Origin: DASPWV01 sp046727855
GTDB lineage: Bacteria; Acidobacteriota; Vicinamibacteria; Vicinamibacterales; UBA2999
DNA length: 8,324 nt
NCBI GenBank assembly: GCA_046727855.1
Contig: JBKPDL010000100.1
Location: 1 to 8,324, forward strand
Reading direction: 5' to 3'
Part shown: one piece after another, positions 1 to 5,630 of the stretch
How positions within the stretch are numbered: the first letter of the stretch is position 1
Layout of the letters: the number at the start of each line of letters is the position of its first letter
Notes under the pieces: generated by a model
The model's database searches: none
The model's input: only the letters and a program-made list of their open reading frames with translations
Told to the model about the DNA's origin: nothing
Made by a program: the position numbers and the translations under genes

Positions 1-1
1 G

Positions 2-91
2 CAGAAGTTCGCTGACGACTTTGGAGTGAACATCCACTATGAGCCCGAGGGTCAAGGCCGGGGTGGGGATTACGCACCTTGTGGCAGTTAA
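2..91 (+). CDS. C-terminal end of an upstream gene, possibly a polymorphic toxin
   Basis: The second reading frame is open from the window edge to a TAA at 89-91 and gives 29 residues: QKFADDFGVNIHYEPEGQGR followed by GGDYAPCGS. The composition is protein-like (mixed charged, aromatic and Gly residues). The stop lies just before both candidate starts of the next gene, as expected in an operon. No family can be assigned from 29 residues. Because the next gene resembles helical-repeat immunity proteins, this could be the tail of an Rhs-, CDI- or other polymorphic-toxin C-terminal domain. That idea is inferred only from gene order. The short GGDYAPC tail has no motif I can tie to a catalytic family. 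Confidence 0.5.
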   Translation, partial: QKFADDFGVNIHYEPEGQGRGGDYAPCGS

Positions 92-152
92 AATGGAGCC
101 ACGTAGTGCAGGAAGCGCGTCTGGGCTGAGTAGGTCGAATCGAACTTTACGC

Positions 153-1811
153 ATGCAGAAAACCGAGTACGAACAGCGTCTCCGTGCAATCGATTGGGGA
201 CAACTCTCCGGCGCTTCCGCTGATCTGTTCCTAGAGATTGCGTCCGAAGAAGAGGAAGCGGCCAATCGAGCGCTCGAGGAGGTGTTGGGACATGTTTGCC
301 CGCAAGATGTCCTTGAGGATGCGGCACCGGAGGTCGCGGCCGTTCTGATTCAGGCCCTTCAGATCTCCGGGCTGGCATACCCGGAGATTGTATTGCGAGG
401 CCTGGTCGACCTGATGCGCGCTGCATGGACATGGCCACGGCCGTTCGGGTTCCTACCGCGTACGCAGATGTTCAACGGTCGCCCGATGGACGCGAAGGAG
501 GTGATAGCAGGTGAGGCCGCATATGACGCTTTATCCGAACGTCTGAGCAATATTCTCACCGCAAATCTGCAGGTGTTGTGCGGGCTTCTTCACGACAATA
601 AGCCGACTGCGCGAGCTCTGGCCGCACGGCTCCTCGCATTGACCGCAGAGATGGACAGCGCCAAGAAGGGGGAGGAAGCGCTCGATCGTGCATTCAAGAA
701 CGAGAGCAACGAAACGATTCGCGGCGGGCATTTGGTCTCTATCGCTGTCATTCAGCGCAAATTTCATCGGAAAGACAACCAAACGTTAATTCGGGCCGAA
801 CAAGCCATCCGCAGCCAGCATACGCTTGCCGGTGTTTGCGGCTGCACTGCACTGCTGCTCCTTGATGCGCCACAGTGTCTTGCTCGGCATCACTCAGCGA
901 TCCGGGACGCACTCACGCGTGAGCGTGTGAGCAGACTCGAGTTCCCCTGGGGCGATGGTTATCCGACAGATCTTGTAGCTGAAAGTTTGTCCATATCCTG
1001 CGCTTCCGATGAATTCACAGCCGAGCTGTTGGTTCAGGCCCTCCTCCACTGGATCAAACAGTGCCAGCCCGATCCAACTCACCCAGCATCGTGGACCGTT
1101 CAGGCAATCTCGACAAGACTCACTGAGCGCGTGTTTAAAGAGCACCTTGGACGCCGGGACTTCATTGTCGGCCGTGAACTATCTTCACTGCAGCGGTCAG
1201 TTGTTGCCAAGCTAATGGAGTTCGCTCCACCCGCACTACCCACCTACGCTTTCAGCTACTGCGGATTCCGCGACATGACGAAGGACGGCACGCGACTCCT
1301 TAGGTTGGTCGAAGGAGGGTTGGACTTGGAGATGGAGGGCGTGTGGGAACAACGTCGAGTAAGTTGGCCCCTCTGGAAGTGGTGGCATCAAGCCAAGCTA
1401 GTCGATTCATCGCTCGCAGGGCATCCACCATCTATACGTGACTATGTTCTCGCCCGTATGCGGCGGCAGCTCAGTGCGCGGGAAATTTGGGCCGCGGCTA
1501 CGGACGCAGTGGAGGGGGGCTACGACGTGCCTCACGCTCCGTTCGTGCGCCTCGTCGCCGAGGTCTCGGATCAACTCGAGCCTGACCTCGACGGGTACCT
1601 CACTACTCTGGACCCTGGATCGGACGGGAAAAAAGTGGCTCTTGCCGTCGTCCCCATCCTGGCTCTCCTCGGTAGAAAGCCCGCGGGTGAACGCGTGAAC
1701 GCGGCTCGGAAGTGGTCTAACTTGGCTCATCTGATCGAGCGAATTACCCCTGCTGAGCTGAGGGCCGAGGCGATCGATCTGGCTGGTGATCCTAATAGAT
1801 CACAAATGTAA
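153..1811 (+). CDS. HEAT/ARM-like helical-repeat protein, candidate immunity protein
   Basis: This encodes 552 residues from the ATG at 153. It is almost entirely predicted amphipathic helix with no signal peptide or membrane segment, so it should be cytoplasmic. The N-terminus (RLRAIDWGQL, then SADLFLEIASEEEEAANRAL and AAPEVAAVLIQAL) follows a pattern I associate with HEAT-repeat proteins found beside polymorphic toxins: an opening Trp-containing helix, an acidic helix, then an AAP/VAAVLIQAL-type helix. Such proteins usually bind and neutralise the cognate toxin or act as protein-binding scaffolds. I see no catalytic motif. The C-terminal half (GYDVPHAPFVRLVAEVSDQL, ALAVVPILALLGRKPAGERV) keeps the helical-repeat look. 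The start is uncertain: ATG 93, one base after the upstream stop, gives 572 residues. Neither start has a strong Shine-Dalgarno. The basic, low-complexity extra N-terminus favours 153. It probably shares a transcript with the genes on either side. Confidence 0.72.
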   Translation: MQKTEYEQRLRAIDWGQLSGASADLFLEIASEEEEAANRALEEVLGHVCPQDVLEDAAPEVAAVLIQALQISGLAYPEIVLRGLVDLMRAAWTWPRPFGFLPRTQMFNGRPMDAKEVIAGEAAYDALSERLSNILTANLQVLCGLLHDNKPTARALAARLLALTAEMDSAKKGEEALDRAFKNESNETIRGGHLVSIAVIQRKFHRKDNQTLIRAEQAIRSQHTLAGVCGCTALLLLDAPQCLARHHSAIRDALTRERVSRLEFPWGDGYPTDLVAESLSISCASDEFTAELLVQALLHWIKQCQPDPTHPASWTVQAISTRLTERVFKEHLGRRDFIVGRELSSLQRSVVAKLMEFAPPALPTYAFSYCGFRDMTKDGTRLLRLVEGGLDLEMEGVWEQRRVSWPLWKWWHQAKLVDSSLAGHPPSIRDYVLARMRRQLSAREIWAAATDAVEGGYDVPHAPFVRLVAEVSDQLEPDLDGYLTTLDPGSDGKKVALAVVPILALLGRKPAGERVNAARKWSNLAHLIERITPAELRAEAIDLAGDPNRSQM

Positions 1812-1817
1812 AAGGAG
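1811..1817 (+). promoter_or_regulatory. Shine-Dalgarno AAAGGAG for the membrane-protein gene
   Basis: AAAGGAG begins on the last base of the upstream TAA. It lies 19 bases before the ATG at 1837, which is longer than usual. No ATG, GTG or TTG in the gene's frame lies closer, so the start remains 1837 unless the GTG at 1786, which overlaps the previous gene, is used. Confidence 0.45.
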
Positions 1818-1836
1818 TTCTGCCGTCTTACGCGTC

Positions 1837-2475
1837 ATGACATATACGCGACAAAATGAGAGGAACAGTACCGGGGGCGCGGGAGAAAAAGCCGCCGCTC
1901 CTCCCAAGAGTCCTCACGCAATGTTGGGCGTGGCGAGTCTTCTTCTTGCCATTGGTGGTTTGTATCTCTTGGGGTCAGCCGGCCAAACCAGCCGTTTCGC
2001 TGGTCTGATACAAATGTTGGCCTCCGGAGGAGCGGCGTGGTGGGGAAAACGCATCCGATATCGGACCGTGGATCCAAAACTCTCAACGAGCAGGGAAGGA
2101 CAATACATTCTTATTGTGTTTGCGTTGGCCGGGATCCTTGGGTTTCTCGTACCCCTGAGACAGGGTCGCCTTCTTTCGCTACGTATTCCTCATGTTGACG
2201 AAAGCATTGGCACGGACGTAATCGAATCATGTCTACAGTCACGGTTGGGTGCGCAGCAATCCGCTCATCTTGTAACACCGAAGGGCGGAATCAGTTACAG
2301 TCAGGCCCACTGCGTCCTTAACGCTAGGGAGTTAGCCATGCACTTCTGGAAGGTGCGTCACGGCCACCACGAACCCGCTTATGTTGCAATGTTGCGCCTT
2401 GCCGGCGCGCTGGCAACATTTTCACTCGAGGCTCGTCCCGAGAATCTTCCAGACTACGACCGCAACGACCTCTAG
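1837..2475 (+). CDS. Small membrane protein of unknown function
   Basis: This encodes 212 residues and I do not recognise the family. The first 27 residues are hydrophilic. They are followed by a hydrophobic helix at about 28-47 (LGVASLLLAIGGLYLLG), a weaker hydrophobic stretch at about 53-69, a short basic loop (KRIRYR), and a clear transmembrane helix at about 89-107 (QYILIVFALAGILGFLVPL). The remaining ~105 residues are soluble, with two Cys (132, 159) and a His-rich stretch (HFWKVRHGHH). No enzymatic motif is visible. The gene starts 25 bases after the stop of the helical-repeat gene and is probably co-transcribed with it. It could be a second immunity or accessory membrane protein of the same locus, but that is inference from position. 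It ends with TAG. Confidence 0.68.
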   Translation: MTYTRQNERNSTGGAGEKAAAPPKSPHAMLGVASLLLAIGGLYLLGSAGQTSRFAGLIQMLASGGAAWWGKRIRYRTVDPKLSTSREGQYILIVFALAGILGFLVPLRQGRLLSLRIPHVDESIGTDVIESCLQSRLGAQQSAHLVTPKGGISYSQAHCVLNARELAMHFWKVRHGHHEPAYVAMLRLAGALATFSLEARPENLPDYDRNDL

Positions 2476-3050
2476 GACATTGCTTCACGATGCTCGACGA
2501 CAAGATTCGCGATCTAATGGAAACTGTCATTCCATCCCAAGTTTGTTCCCGTGCAGCTCGTCTCGCGGGAAACGGTTTGTATGGTCGGGCACCATGACGG
2601 AAGACTAGTACTTTCGCAACTCGCAATTGTTCCTGGCGGTGAGCGCAAAAATGGGAGTCGACGATCTCATTTCGCAATGTGACGCAACTCGTCAAAATAT
2701 CGGCTCAGGATGACATCCAGCGCATTAGACAGAATGCCTGCCCAGAGTCACCCTCCGTCACACGCCGGTTCCGCCGTGTAAGGTGCGAAAACATCGTCAC
2801 GCTGCCAGGACGTACTAGTGAATCACACCACCAAGACGATCGCGACATTAGACACGAGCCGCGGCACGCGCTGGCGTGCCTCGCGTGCGTTTGGCTCTGG
2901 CGGCGAGGGACAATGCTCGGTGGGGCCTGTAGCCGTTGTACAACTCGACAACGCCAAAACCCACACACAATACTGAGCTCGAAAAATCTGTTATCCGTGG
3001 CATCCCTGTTCAGTCGTTCCGTCATCTTGTACGAGGGTCTGTTCAAGGCT
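2476..3050. other. Stretch of about 575 bases without a convincing gene
   Basis: No frame shows a gene with a good start, ribosome site and sustained protein-like composition. Short protein-like pieces are scattered through all plus-strand frames: 2490-2597 (MLDDKIRDLMETVIPSQV...), 2551-2682 (MQLVSRETVCMVGHHDGRLV...), 2605-2713 (YFRNSQLFLAVSAKMGVDDL...) and 2818-2976 (ending VVQLDNAKTHTQY). Frame-hopping pieces of this kind suggest decayed coding DNA, but none resembles a family I can name. I see no tRNA, rRNA, CRISPR-like repeat or clear terminator here. The longer plus-strand frame crossing 2679-3893 lies antisense to the transposase further right, and I do not accept it as a gene. Confidence 0.45.
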
Positions 3051-3271
3051 CGGCAGCCCGTGTGTCGCTGCCGCCTCGAAGAAGTGGGCTATCAGCGATC
3101 GCTGGAAATCCCGACCTGGATGTTTGAGCCGACTGCGTGTGGTCAGCTGTGCCTCGCGACCGTGCCGATCGTCGGTTGCGACGCCTGGTCGAATTCAAGA
3201 CTGTACTGCGAGCGGCGCAGCGGCCGCACCGTGACGGCGTGTTACAAGCACAGCATCGTTCCTGCTTTGCT
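3051..3271 (+). pseudogene. Frameshifted fragment of a transposon-associated hypothetical protein
   Basis: The frame starting at 3051 reads RQPVCRCRLEEVGYQRSLEI then PTWMFEPTACGQLCLATVPI. Near 3182 the protein-like reading moves one frame back and continues RLVEFKTVLRAAQRPHRDGV then LQAQHRSCFA. From memory, without a search, the combined sequence resembles small hypothetical proteins that accompany recombinase or transposon modules in Proteobacteria (pattern: GYQRSLEIPxWMFDxxAC...LKALLR...GVLQAQH). Family members appear to continue past both ends, so this is probably an internal or C-terminal remnant with a one-base deletion. The right edge abuts the transposase stop codon and may be cut by the insertion sequence. 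The function of this family is unknown to me. Confidence 0.38.
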
Positions 3272-3869
3272 AGCGTCCCGAATTCGAGATTCGCTGACAA
3301 AATCCAGCGACCTTGGCGAGGATCTCGTCAGCCGTTTTTGTCCAGACGAATGGTTTCGCCTACCCGTTGCTGACGGTCAGATACTTCCGAATGGCGGCTT
3401 TGAGCGCCAGCGTGCTGCGATGCGCGCCGCGCTTGATCTGCTTCTCGGTCAGTGTGGCAAACCAGCGCTCGACGAGATTCAGCTAGAAGGCGATGGTCGG
3501 CGTGAAATGCAGGTGAAACCGGGGATGGCGTGCGAACTATCGCCGCACCCGCGGCGTCTTGTGCGTGCCGTAGTTGTCGAGAATCAGGTGAATGTCGAGG
3601 TCCGGCGGGACCTGCGCGTCGATCGTATTGAGAAACTGCAGGAACTCTTGACCGCGATGCCGCCGGTGCAACTCGCCGATAACCCGGCCCGTCGCGACAT
3701 CGAGCGCGGCGAACAACGAGGTCGTGTGGTGCCGCACGTAATCATGCGTGCGCCGTTCCGGCTGGCCCGGGCGCAACGGCAGAATCGGCGCGGTGCGGTC
3801 CAGGGCTTGGATCTGGCTTTTTTCATCGACCGACAAGGGCAGCGCGCGATCCGGCGGGTTCACCAGCAG
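3270..3869 (-). pseudogene. IS630-family DDE transposase, 5'-truncated with three nonsense codons
   Basis: About 200 codons on the minus strand read in one frame with no indel. They cover the catalytic half of an IS630/Tc1-like transposase, which would cut and join the element's ends at TA target sites. Recognisable blocks are NPPDRAL, VDEKSQIQALDRTAPILPLR, RTHDYVRH, TTSLFAALDVATGRVIGELH, DIHLILDNYGTHK, FHLHFTPT, LNLVERWFATLTEKQIKRGA, PFVWTKTADEI and the C-terminus FCQRISNSGR. The DDE triad is intact: Asp at 3825-3827, Asp at 3576-3578 and Glu at 3468-3470. Three in-frame TAG codons (3537-3539, 3483-3485, 3360-3362) interrupt it, the first two where relatives carry Trp. The N-terminal helix-turn-helix half (roughly 140 residues in full-length relatives) is missing, and homology stops near 3869. 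The protein cannot be functional. Confidence 0.88.
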
Positions 3870-3876
3870 CGACTTC
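3270..3876 (-). mobile_element. IS630-family insertion sequence remnant
   Basis: Only the 3' half of the element is present. The native-looking transposase C-terminus at 3270 marks the intact side, and its TAG coincides with a TA dinucleotide at 3271-3272. IS630 elements use TA as target, but a terminal inverted repeat normally lies beyond the gene, so the true end is not resolved. The left half is lost near 3870, and with it the second inverted repeat. Boundaries are approximate. Confidence 0.7.
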
Positions 3877-3889
3877 TTGCGACTTCGCA

Positions 3890-4056
3890 GTGACGGCAAA
3901 ACACATCCTCGCGGCGTTTGCCGTCGTGTTCTTCGTCGCCGCAATGTGGTTCGCCTCACCCGCGAACACGGCGCACTCCACCCACAACGCCGCGCGTGGC
4001 TCCTCATCGCCGTCATCTTTGCGTTGGTGAGTGCCTGGCTATGGAGAGCCGCTTAG
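3890..4056 (+). pseudogene. Probable frameshifted two-helix small membrane protein
   Basis: From the GTG at 3890 one frame reads a hydrophobic helix (HILAAFAVVFFVAAMWFA) and then a polar stretch (SPANTAHSTHNAARG), ending at TGA 4028-4030 after 46 residues. The frame one base back, from about 3997, gives a second clean hydrophobic helix (AWLLIAVIFALVSAWLWRAA) and stops at TAG 4054-4056. Two membrane helices in adjacent frames suggest a ~55-residue hairpin membrane protein disrupted by a one-base deletion near 3985-3996, or a sequencing error. There is no clear ribosome site, and the 5' end sits about 20 bases from the IS truncation point, so the start may have been lost. It converges with the minus-strand gene and overlaps it by about 4 bases. 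The family is unknown. Confidence 0.33.
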
Positions 4057-4832
4057 CCCGACACCAGTTCCGGCGCCTGCTCGCGCGCGACGCTCATCAG
4101 CAACTCACGCATCGGATCGCGCAGCCGCGCCACTTCCTCGGGCTCCACGATCTCCTCGAAGGCGTCCATGCCGGTCAATTCCGCGCTCTCGATAATCACC
4201 GCGTCGGACGGCCGGCGGGTCACAACCGAGGCGCCGATGCGCGTCACCGGCAGGTCGCCGAATTCCGGCACCTTCACGGTGGTAATCGGAAAGTGCATCG
4301 CATCGAAGATTTTGAGAAGGCCCGGCTGGTTCGAGAGCACGACATGCAGCGCCAGGTAGCTGAGCGCCATCTTGAGGACCTCCTCGTTGGACCGCATTTT
4401 GGTGTTGAGGAGTTCCTGCAGGCGCGCCGGTGCAAACCCCGTATACGTGAGCGTCCACGTCAGCGGCGCGCGCACCATGATCGTGCGAGTGGTGTTGTCC
4501 GTTTTGACCTGATGCGGGTAGTCGTAGGCCGTGATGTCCAGCCCCGTGCTCAGAATGCTCAGCGGCGGCGTGGGCATCTCGCGCGGCAGACTGAACGGCT
4601 TCGCGGTGCAAACGCTCTGATACAGCATTTCGAGGTCGCGAAACGCTTTGTCGGCTCTACGTGTTCCTTCCTTTTGTCCGCCCTGAACGTATTCTCCCAG
4701 CACAGCTGTAGGGCGGAACAACGGCGTAAGCGTCGCCAGATGTTCCGCCATCTGCGCCCGCACCGTCTCGGTAATGGCGCGCGTCAGCTTGCGTAGAACC
4801 AGGAGCGACTGAATACTGTCGCGTCCGTTCAT
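4053..4832 (-). CDS. Hypothetical soluble protein
   Basis: This encodes 259 residues; I do not recognise the family. The start is well supported: GGAG on the minus strand lies 9 bases before the ATG. There is no signal peptide or transmembrane segment. The N-terminal third is helical and basic/acidic (LLVLRKLTRAITETVRAQMA). The middle looks like beta-rich sequence (GLDITAYDYPHQVKTDNTTR, then PLTWTLTYTGF). A helical block follows (RLQELLNTKMRSNEEVLKMA), then a mixed alpha/beta tail rich in Val/Glu (PITTVKVPEFGDLPVTRIGA, EEIVEPEEVARLRDPMRELL). No catalytic motif is obvious. The gene is divergent from the CHAP-like/kinase pair across about 160 bases and could share control with it. Codon use and high GC match the kinase, so it looks native and not recently acquired. 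It ends with TAA. Confidence 0.75.
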   Translation of the reverse strand: MNGRDSIQSLLVLRKLTRAITETVRAQMAEHLATLTPLFRPTAVLGEYVQGGQKEGTRRADKAFRDLEMLYQSVCTAKPFSLPREMPTPPLSILSTGLDITAYDYPHQVKTDNTTRTIMVRAPLTWTLTYTGFAPARLQELLNTKMRSNEEVLKMALSYLALHVVLSNQPGLLKIFDAMHFPITTVKVPEFGDLPVTRIGASVVTRRPSDAVIIESAELTGMDAFEEIVEPEEVARLRDPMRELLMSVAREQAPELVSG

Positions 4833-4841
4833 GGGTGAAGG

Positions 4842-4845
4842 CTCC
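4842..4845 (-). promoter_or_regulatory. Shine-Dalgarno GGAG of the minus-strand hypothetical gene
   Basis: On the minus strand GGAG lies 9 bases upstream of the ATG at 4832-4830, an ideal spacing. It fixes this start. Confidence 0.6.
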
Positions 4846-4858
4846 GTTTCTCCGCCGC

Positions 4859-4892
4859 GAGACGCGTGGAGACGCGATACACTTTCGAAAGT
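4859..4892. promoter_or_regulatory. Candidate operator in the divergent intergenic region
   Basis: GAGACGCG occurs at 4859-4866 and again at 4869-4876, 10 bases apart, about one helical turn. Just right of it ACTTTCGAAAGT (4881-4892) is a perfect 12-base palindrome. All lie between the divergent genes starting at 4832 (minus) and about 4995 (plus), where a regulator could control both. I cannot place convincing -35/-10 hexamers, so promoter positions are left open. Confidence 0.35.
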
Positions 4893-4994
4893 TGGCCCAG
4901 ATTAGCGGTCGGTCGGCCCCTTGTCAACGGGCAAACCGCTGGAAGAACAGAAGATCGGGGTCTTGCCCCATCGTTTCCGCCGGGATGTGAAGTC

Positions 4995-5630
4995 ATGGGC
5001 ATTGGTCAGGTTCCGGGCCCCACGAACGACCTCGGCTCCCCACTCGTCATAGACGATGGGACGACGCCGCGCACCGAATCGCCGCGGCCGGGTCCGATCG
5101 GACTCGATGCGAGAGGCGGCGGTGGTGCCCGGCCAACGCAGGCGACCATGGCCGAACAGATCGTCACTTACCCGCGAAGGCATCGCGGACAACGGGTTGG
5201 TGACGGCGAGTGCTTTACGCTGGCCGACCGAGCCCTCCGTACGTCCGGCGCAAAGAGCGCAGCTGACTACGGCGCGGTCGCGCCCGACGTCGATTACATC
5301 TGGGGCACGTCGGTCCAGCTCAGCGACCTGCAACCGGGCGATGTCATTCAATTTCGTAATTACCGCTACGAGCGGGAAGTGGAAACCCGACACCCGAATG
5401 GTTCTGTCGAAACGAACACCGATTTCCAGGAGCGACCGCACCATACAGCCATCGTCGAACAGGTGGGGGCAAACGGCGAGGTTACGGTTCTGGAGCAGAA
5501 CAGCCCGGTGGGCAGCGCCGTTGCCCGGACACAATTGTTCCTTTCAAATCGCCAGCAAAGCTCCAGTGGCGGCAAGACGAGCATCACCGTGAGCGGAACA
5601 GTCTGGTTTTATCGGCCTCAGCTGCGCTGA
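4995..5630 (+). CDS. CHAP/NlpC-P60-like Cys-His-Asn hydrolase domain protein
   Basis: This encodes 211 residues from ATG 4995. The first ~50 are Gly/Pro-rich linker-like sequence, followed by a papain-fold, CHAP-like domain. The proposed triad is Cys73 in VGDGECFTLADRAL, His149 or His150 in PHHTAIVEQV, and Asn169 in VTVLEQN. A typical strand motif, LSDLQPGDVIQFRNY, sits between them. CHAP and NlpC/P60 enzymes usually cleave peptidoglycan amide or peptide bonds, but some cytoplasmic or regulatory members exist and the substrate here is unknown. I see no signal peptide, so export would need another route. The start is uncertain: ATG 5148, right before EQIVTYPRRHRGQRVGDGEC, also fits and would drop the linker, and the frame stays open upstream to 4866. 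Its TGA touches the GTG of the kinase gene, implying one operon and possible translational coupling. Confidence 0.72.
   Translation: MGIGQVPGPTNDLGSPLVIDDGTTPRTESPRPGPIGLDARGGGGARPTQATMAEQIVTYPRRHRGQRVGDGECFTLADRALRTSGAKSAADYGAVAPDVDYIWGTSVQLSDLQPGDVIQFRNYRYEREVETRHPNGSVETNTDFQERPHHTAIVEQVGANGEVTVLEQNSPVGSAVARTQLFLSNRQQSSSGGKTSITVSGTVWFYRPQLR

Noticed and set aside
39..152. ATG 39 as the start of the helical-repeat gene
   Set aside because: It would overlap the 3' end of the upstream gene by 53 bases and add low-complexity residues without a ribosome site.
2818..2976. 52-codon GTG ORF ending VVQLDNAKTHTQY, with a DNxKTH string like a DDE transposase
   Set aside because: The surrounding sequence lacks any other transposase motif and the frame stops at once, so the similarity is probably chance.
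3360..3539. TAG reassigned as a sense codon
   Set aside because: The membrane-protein gene ends properly at TAG (2473-2475), and reading through adds only a short meaningless tail. Ordinary decay of the transposase is simpler.
2679..3893. 404-residue plus-strand open frame
   Set aside because: From 3270 onward it is antisense to a clear IS630 transposase. The rest is Arg/Cys-rich without start signals. Only the piece 3051-3182 looks protein-like.
3918..4796. 292-residue plus-strand open frame
   Set aside because: It is His/Arg-rich and antisense to the 4053-4832 gene, which has a better ribosome site and composition.
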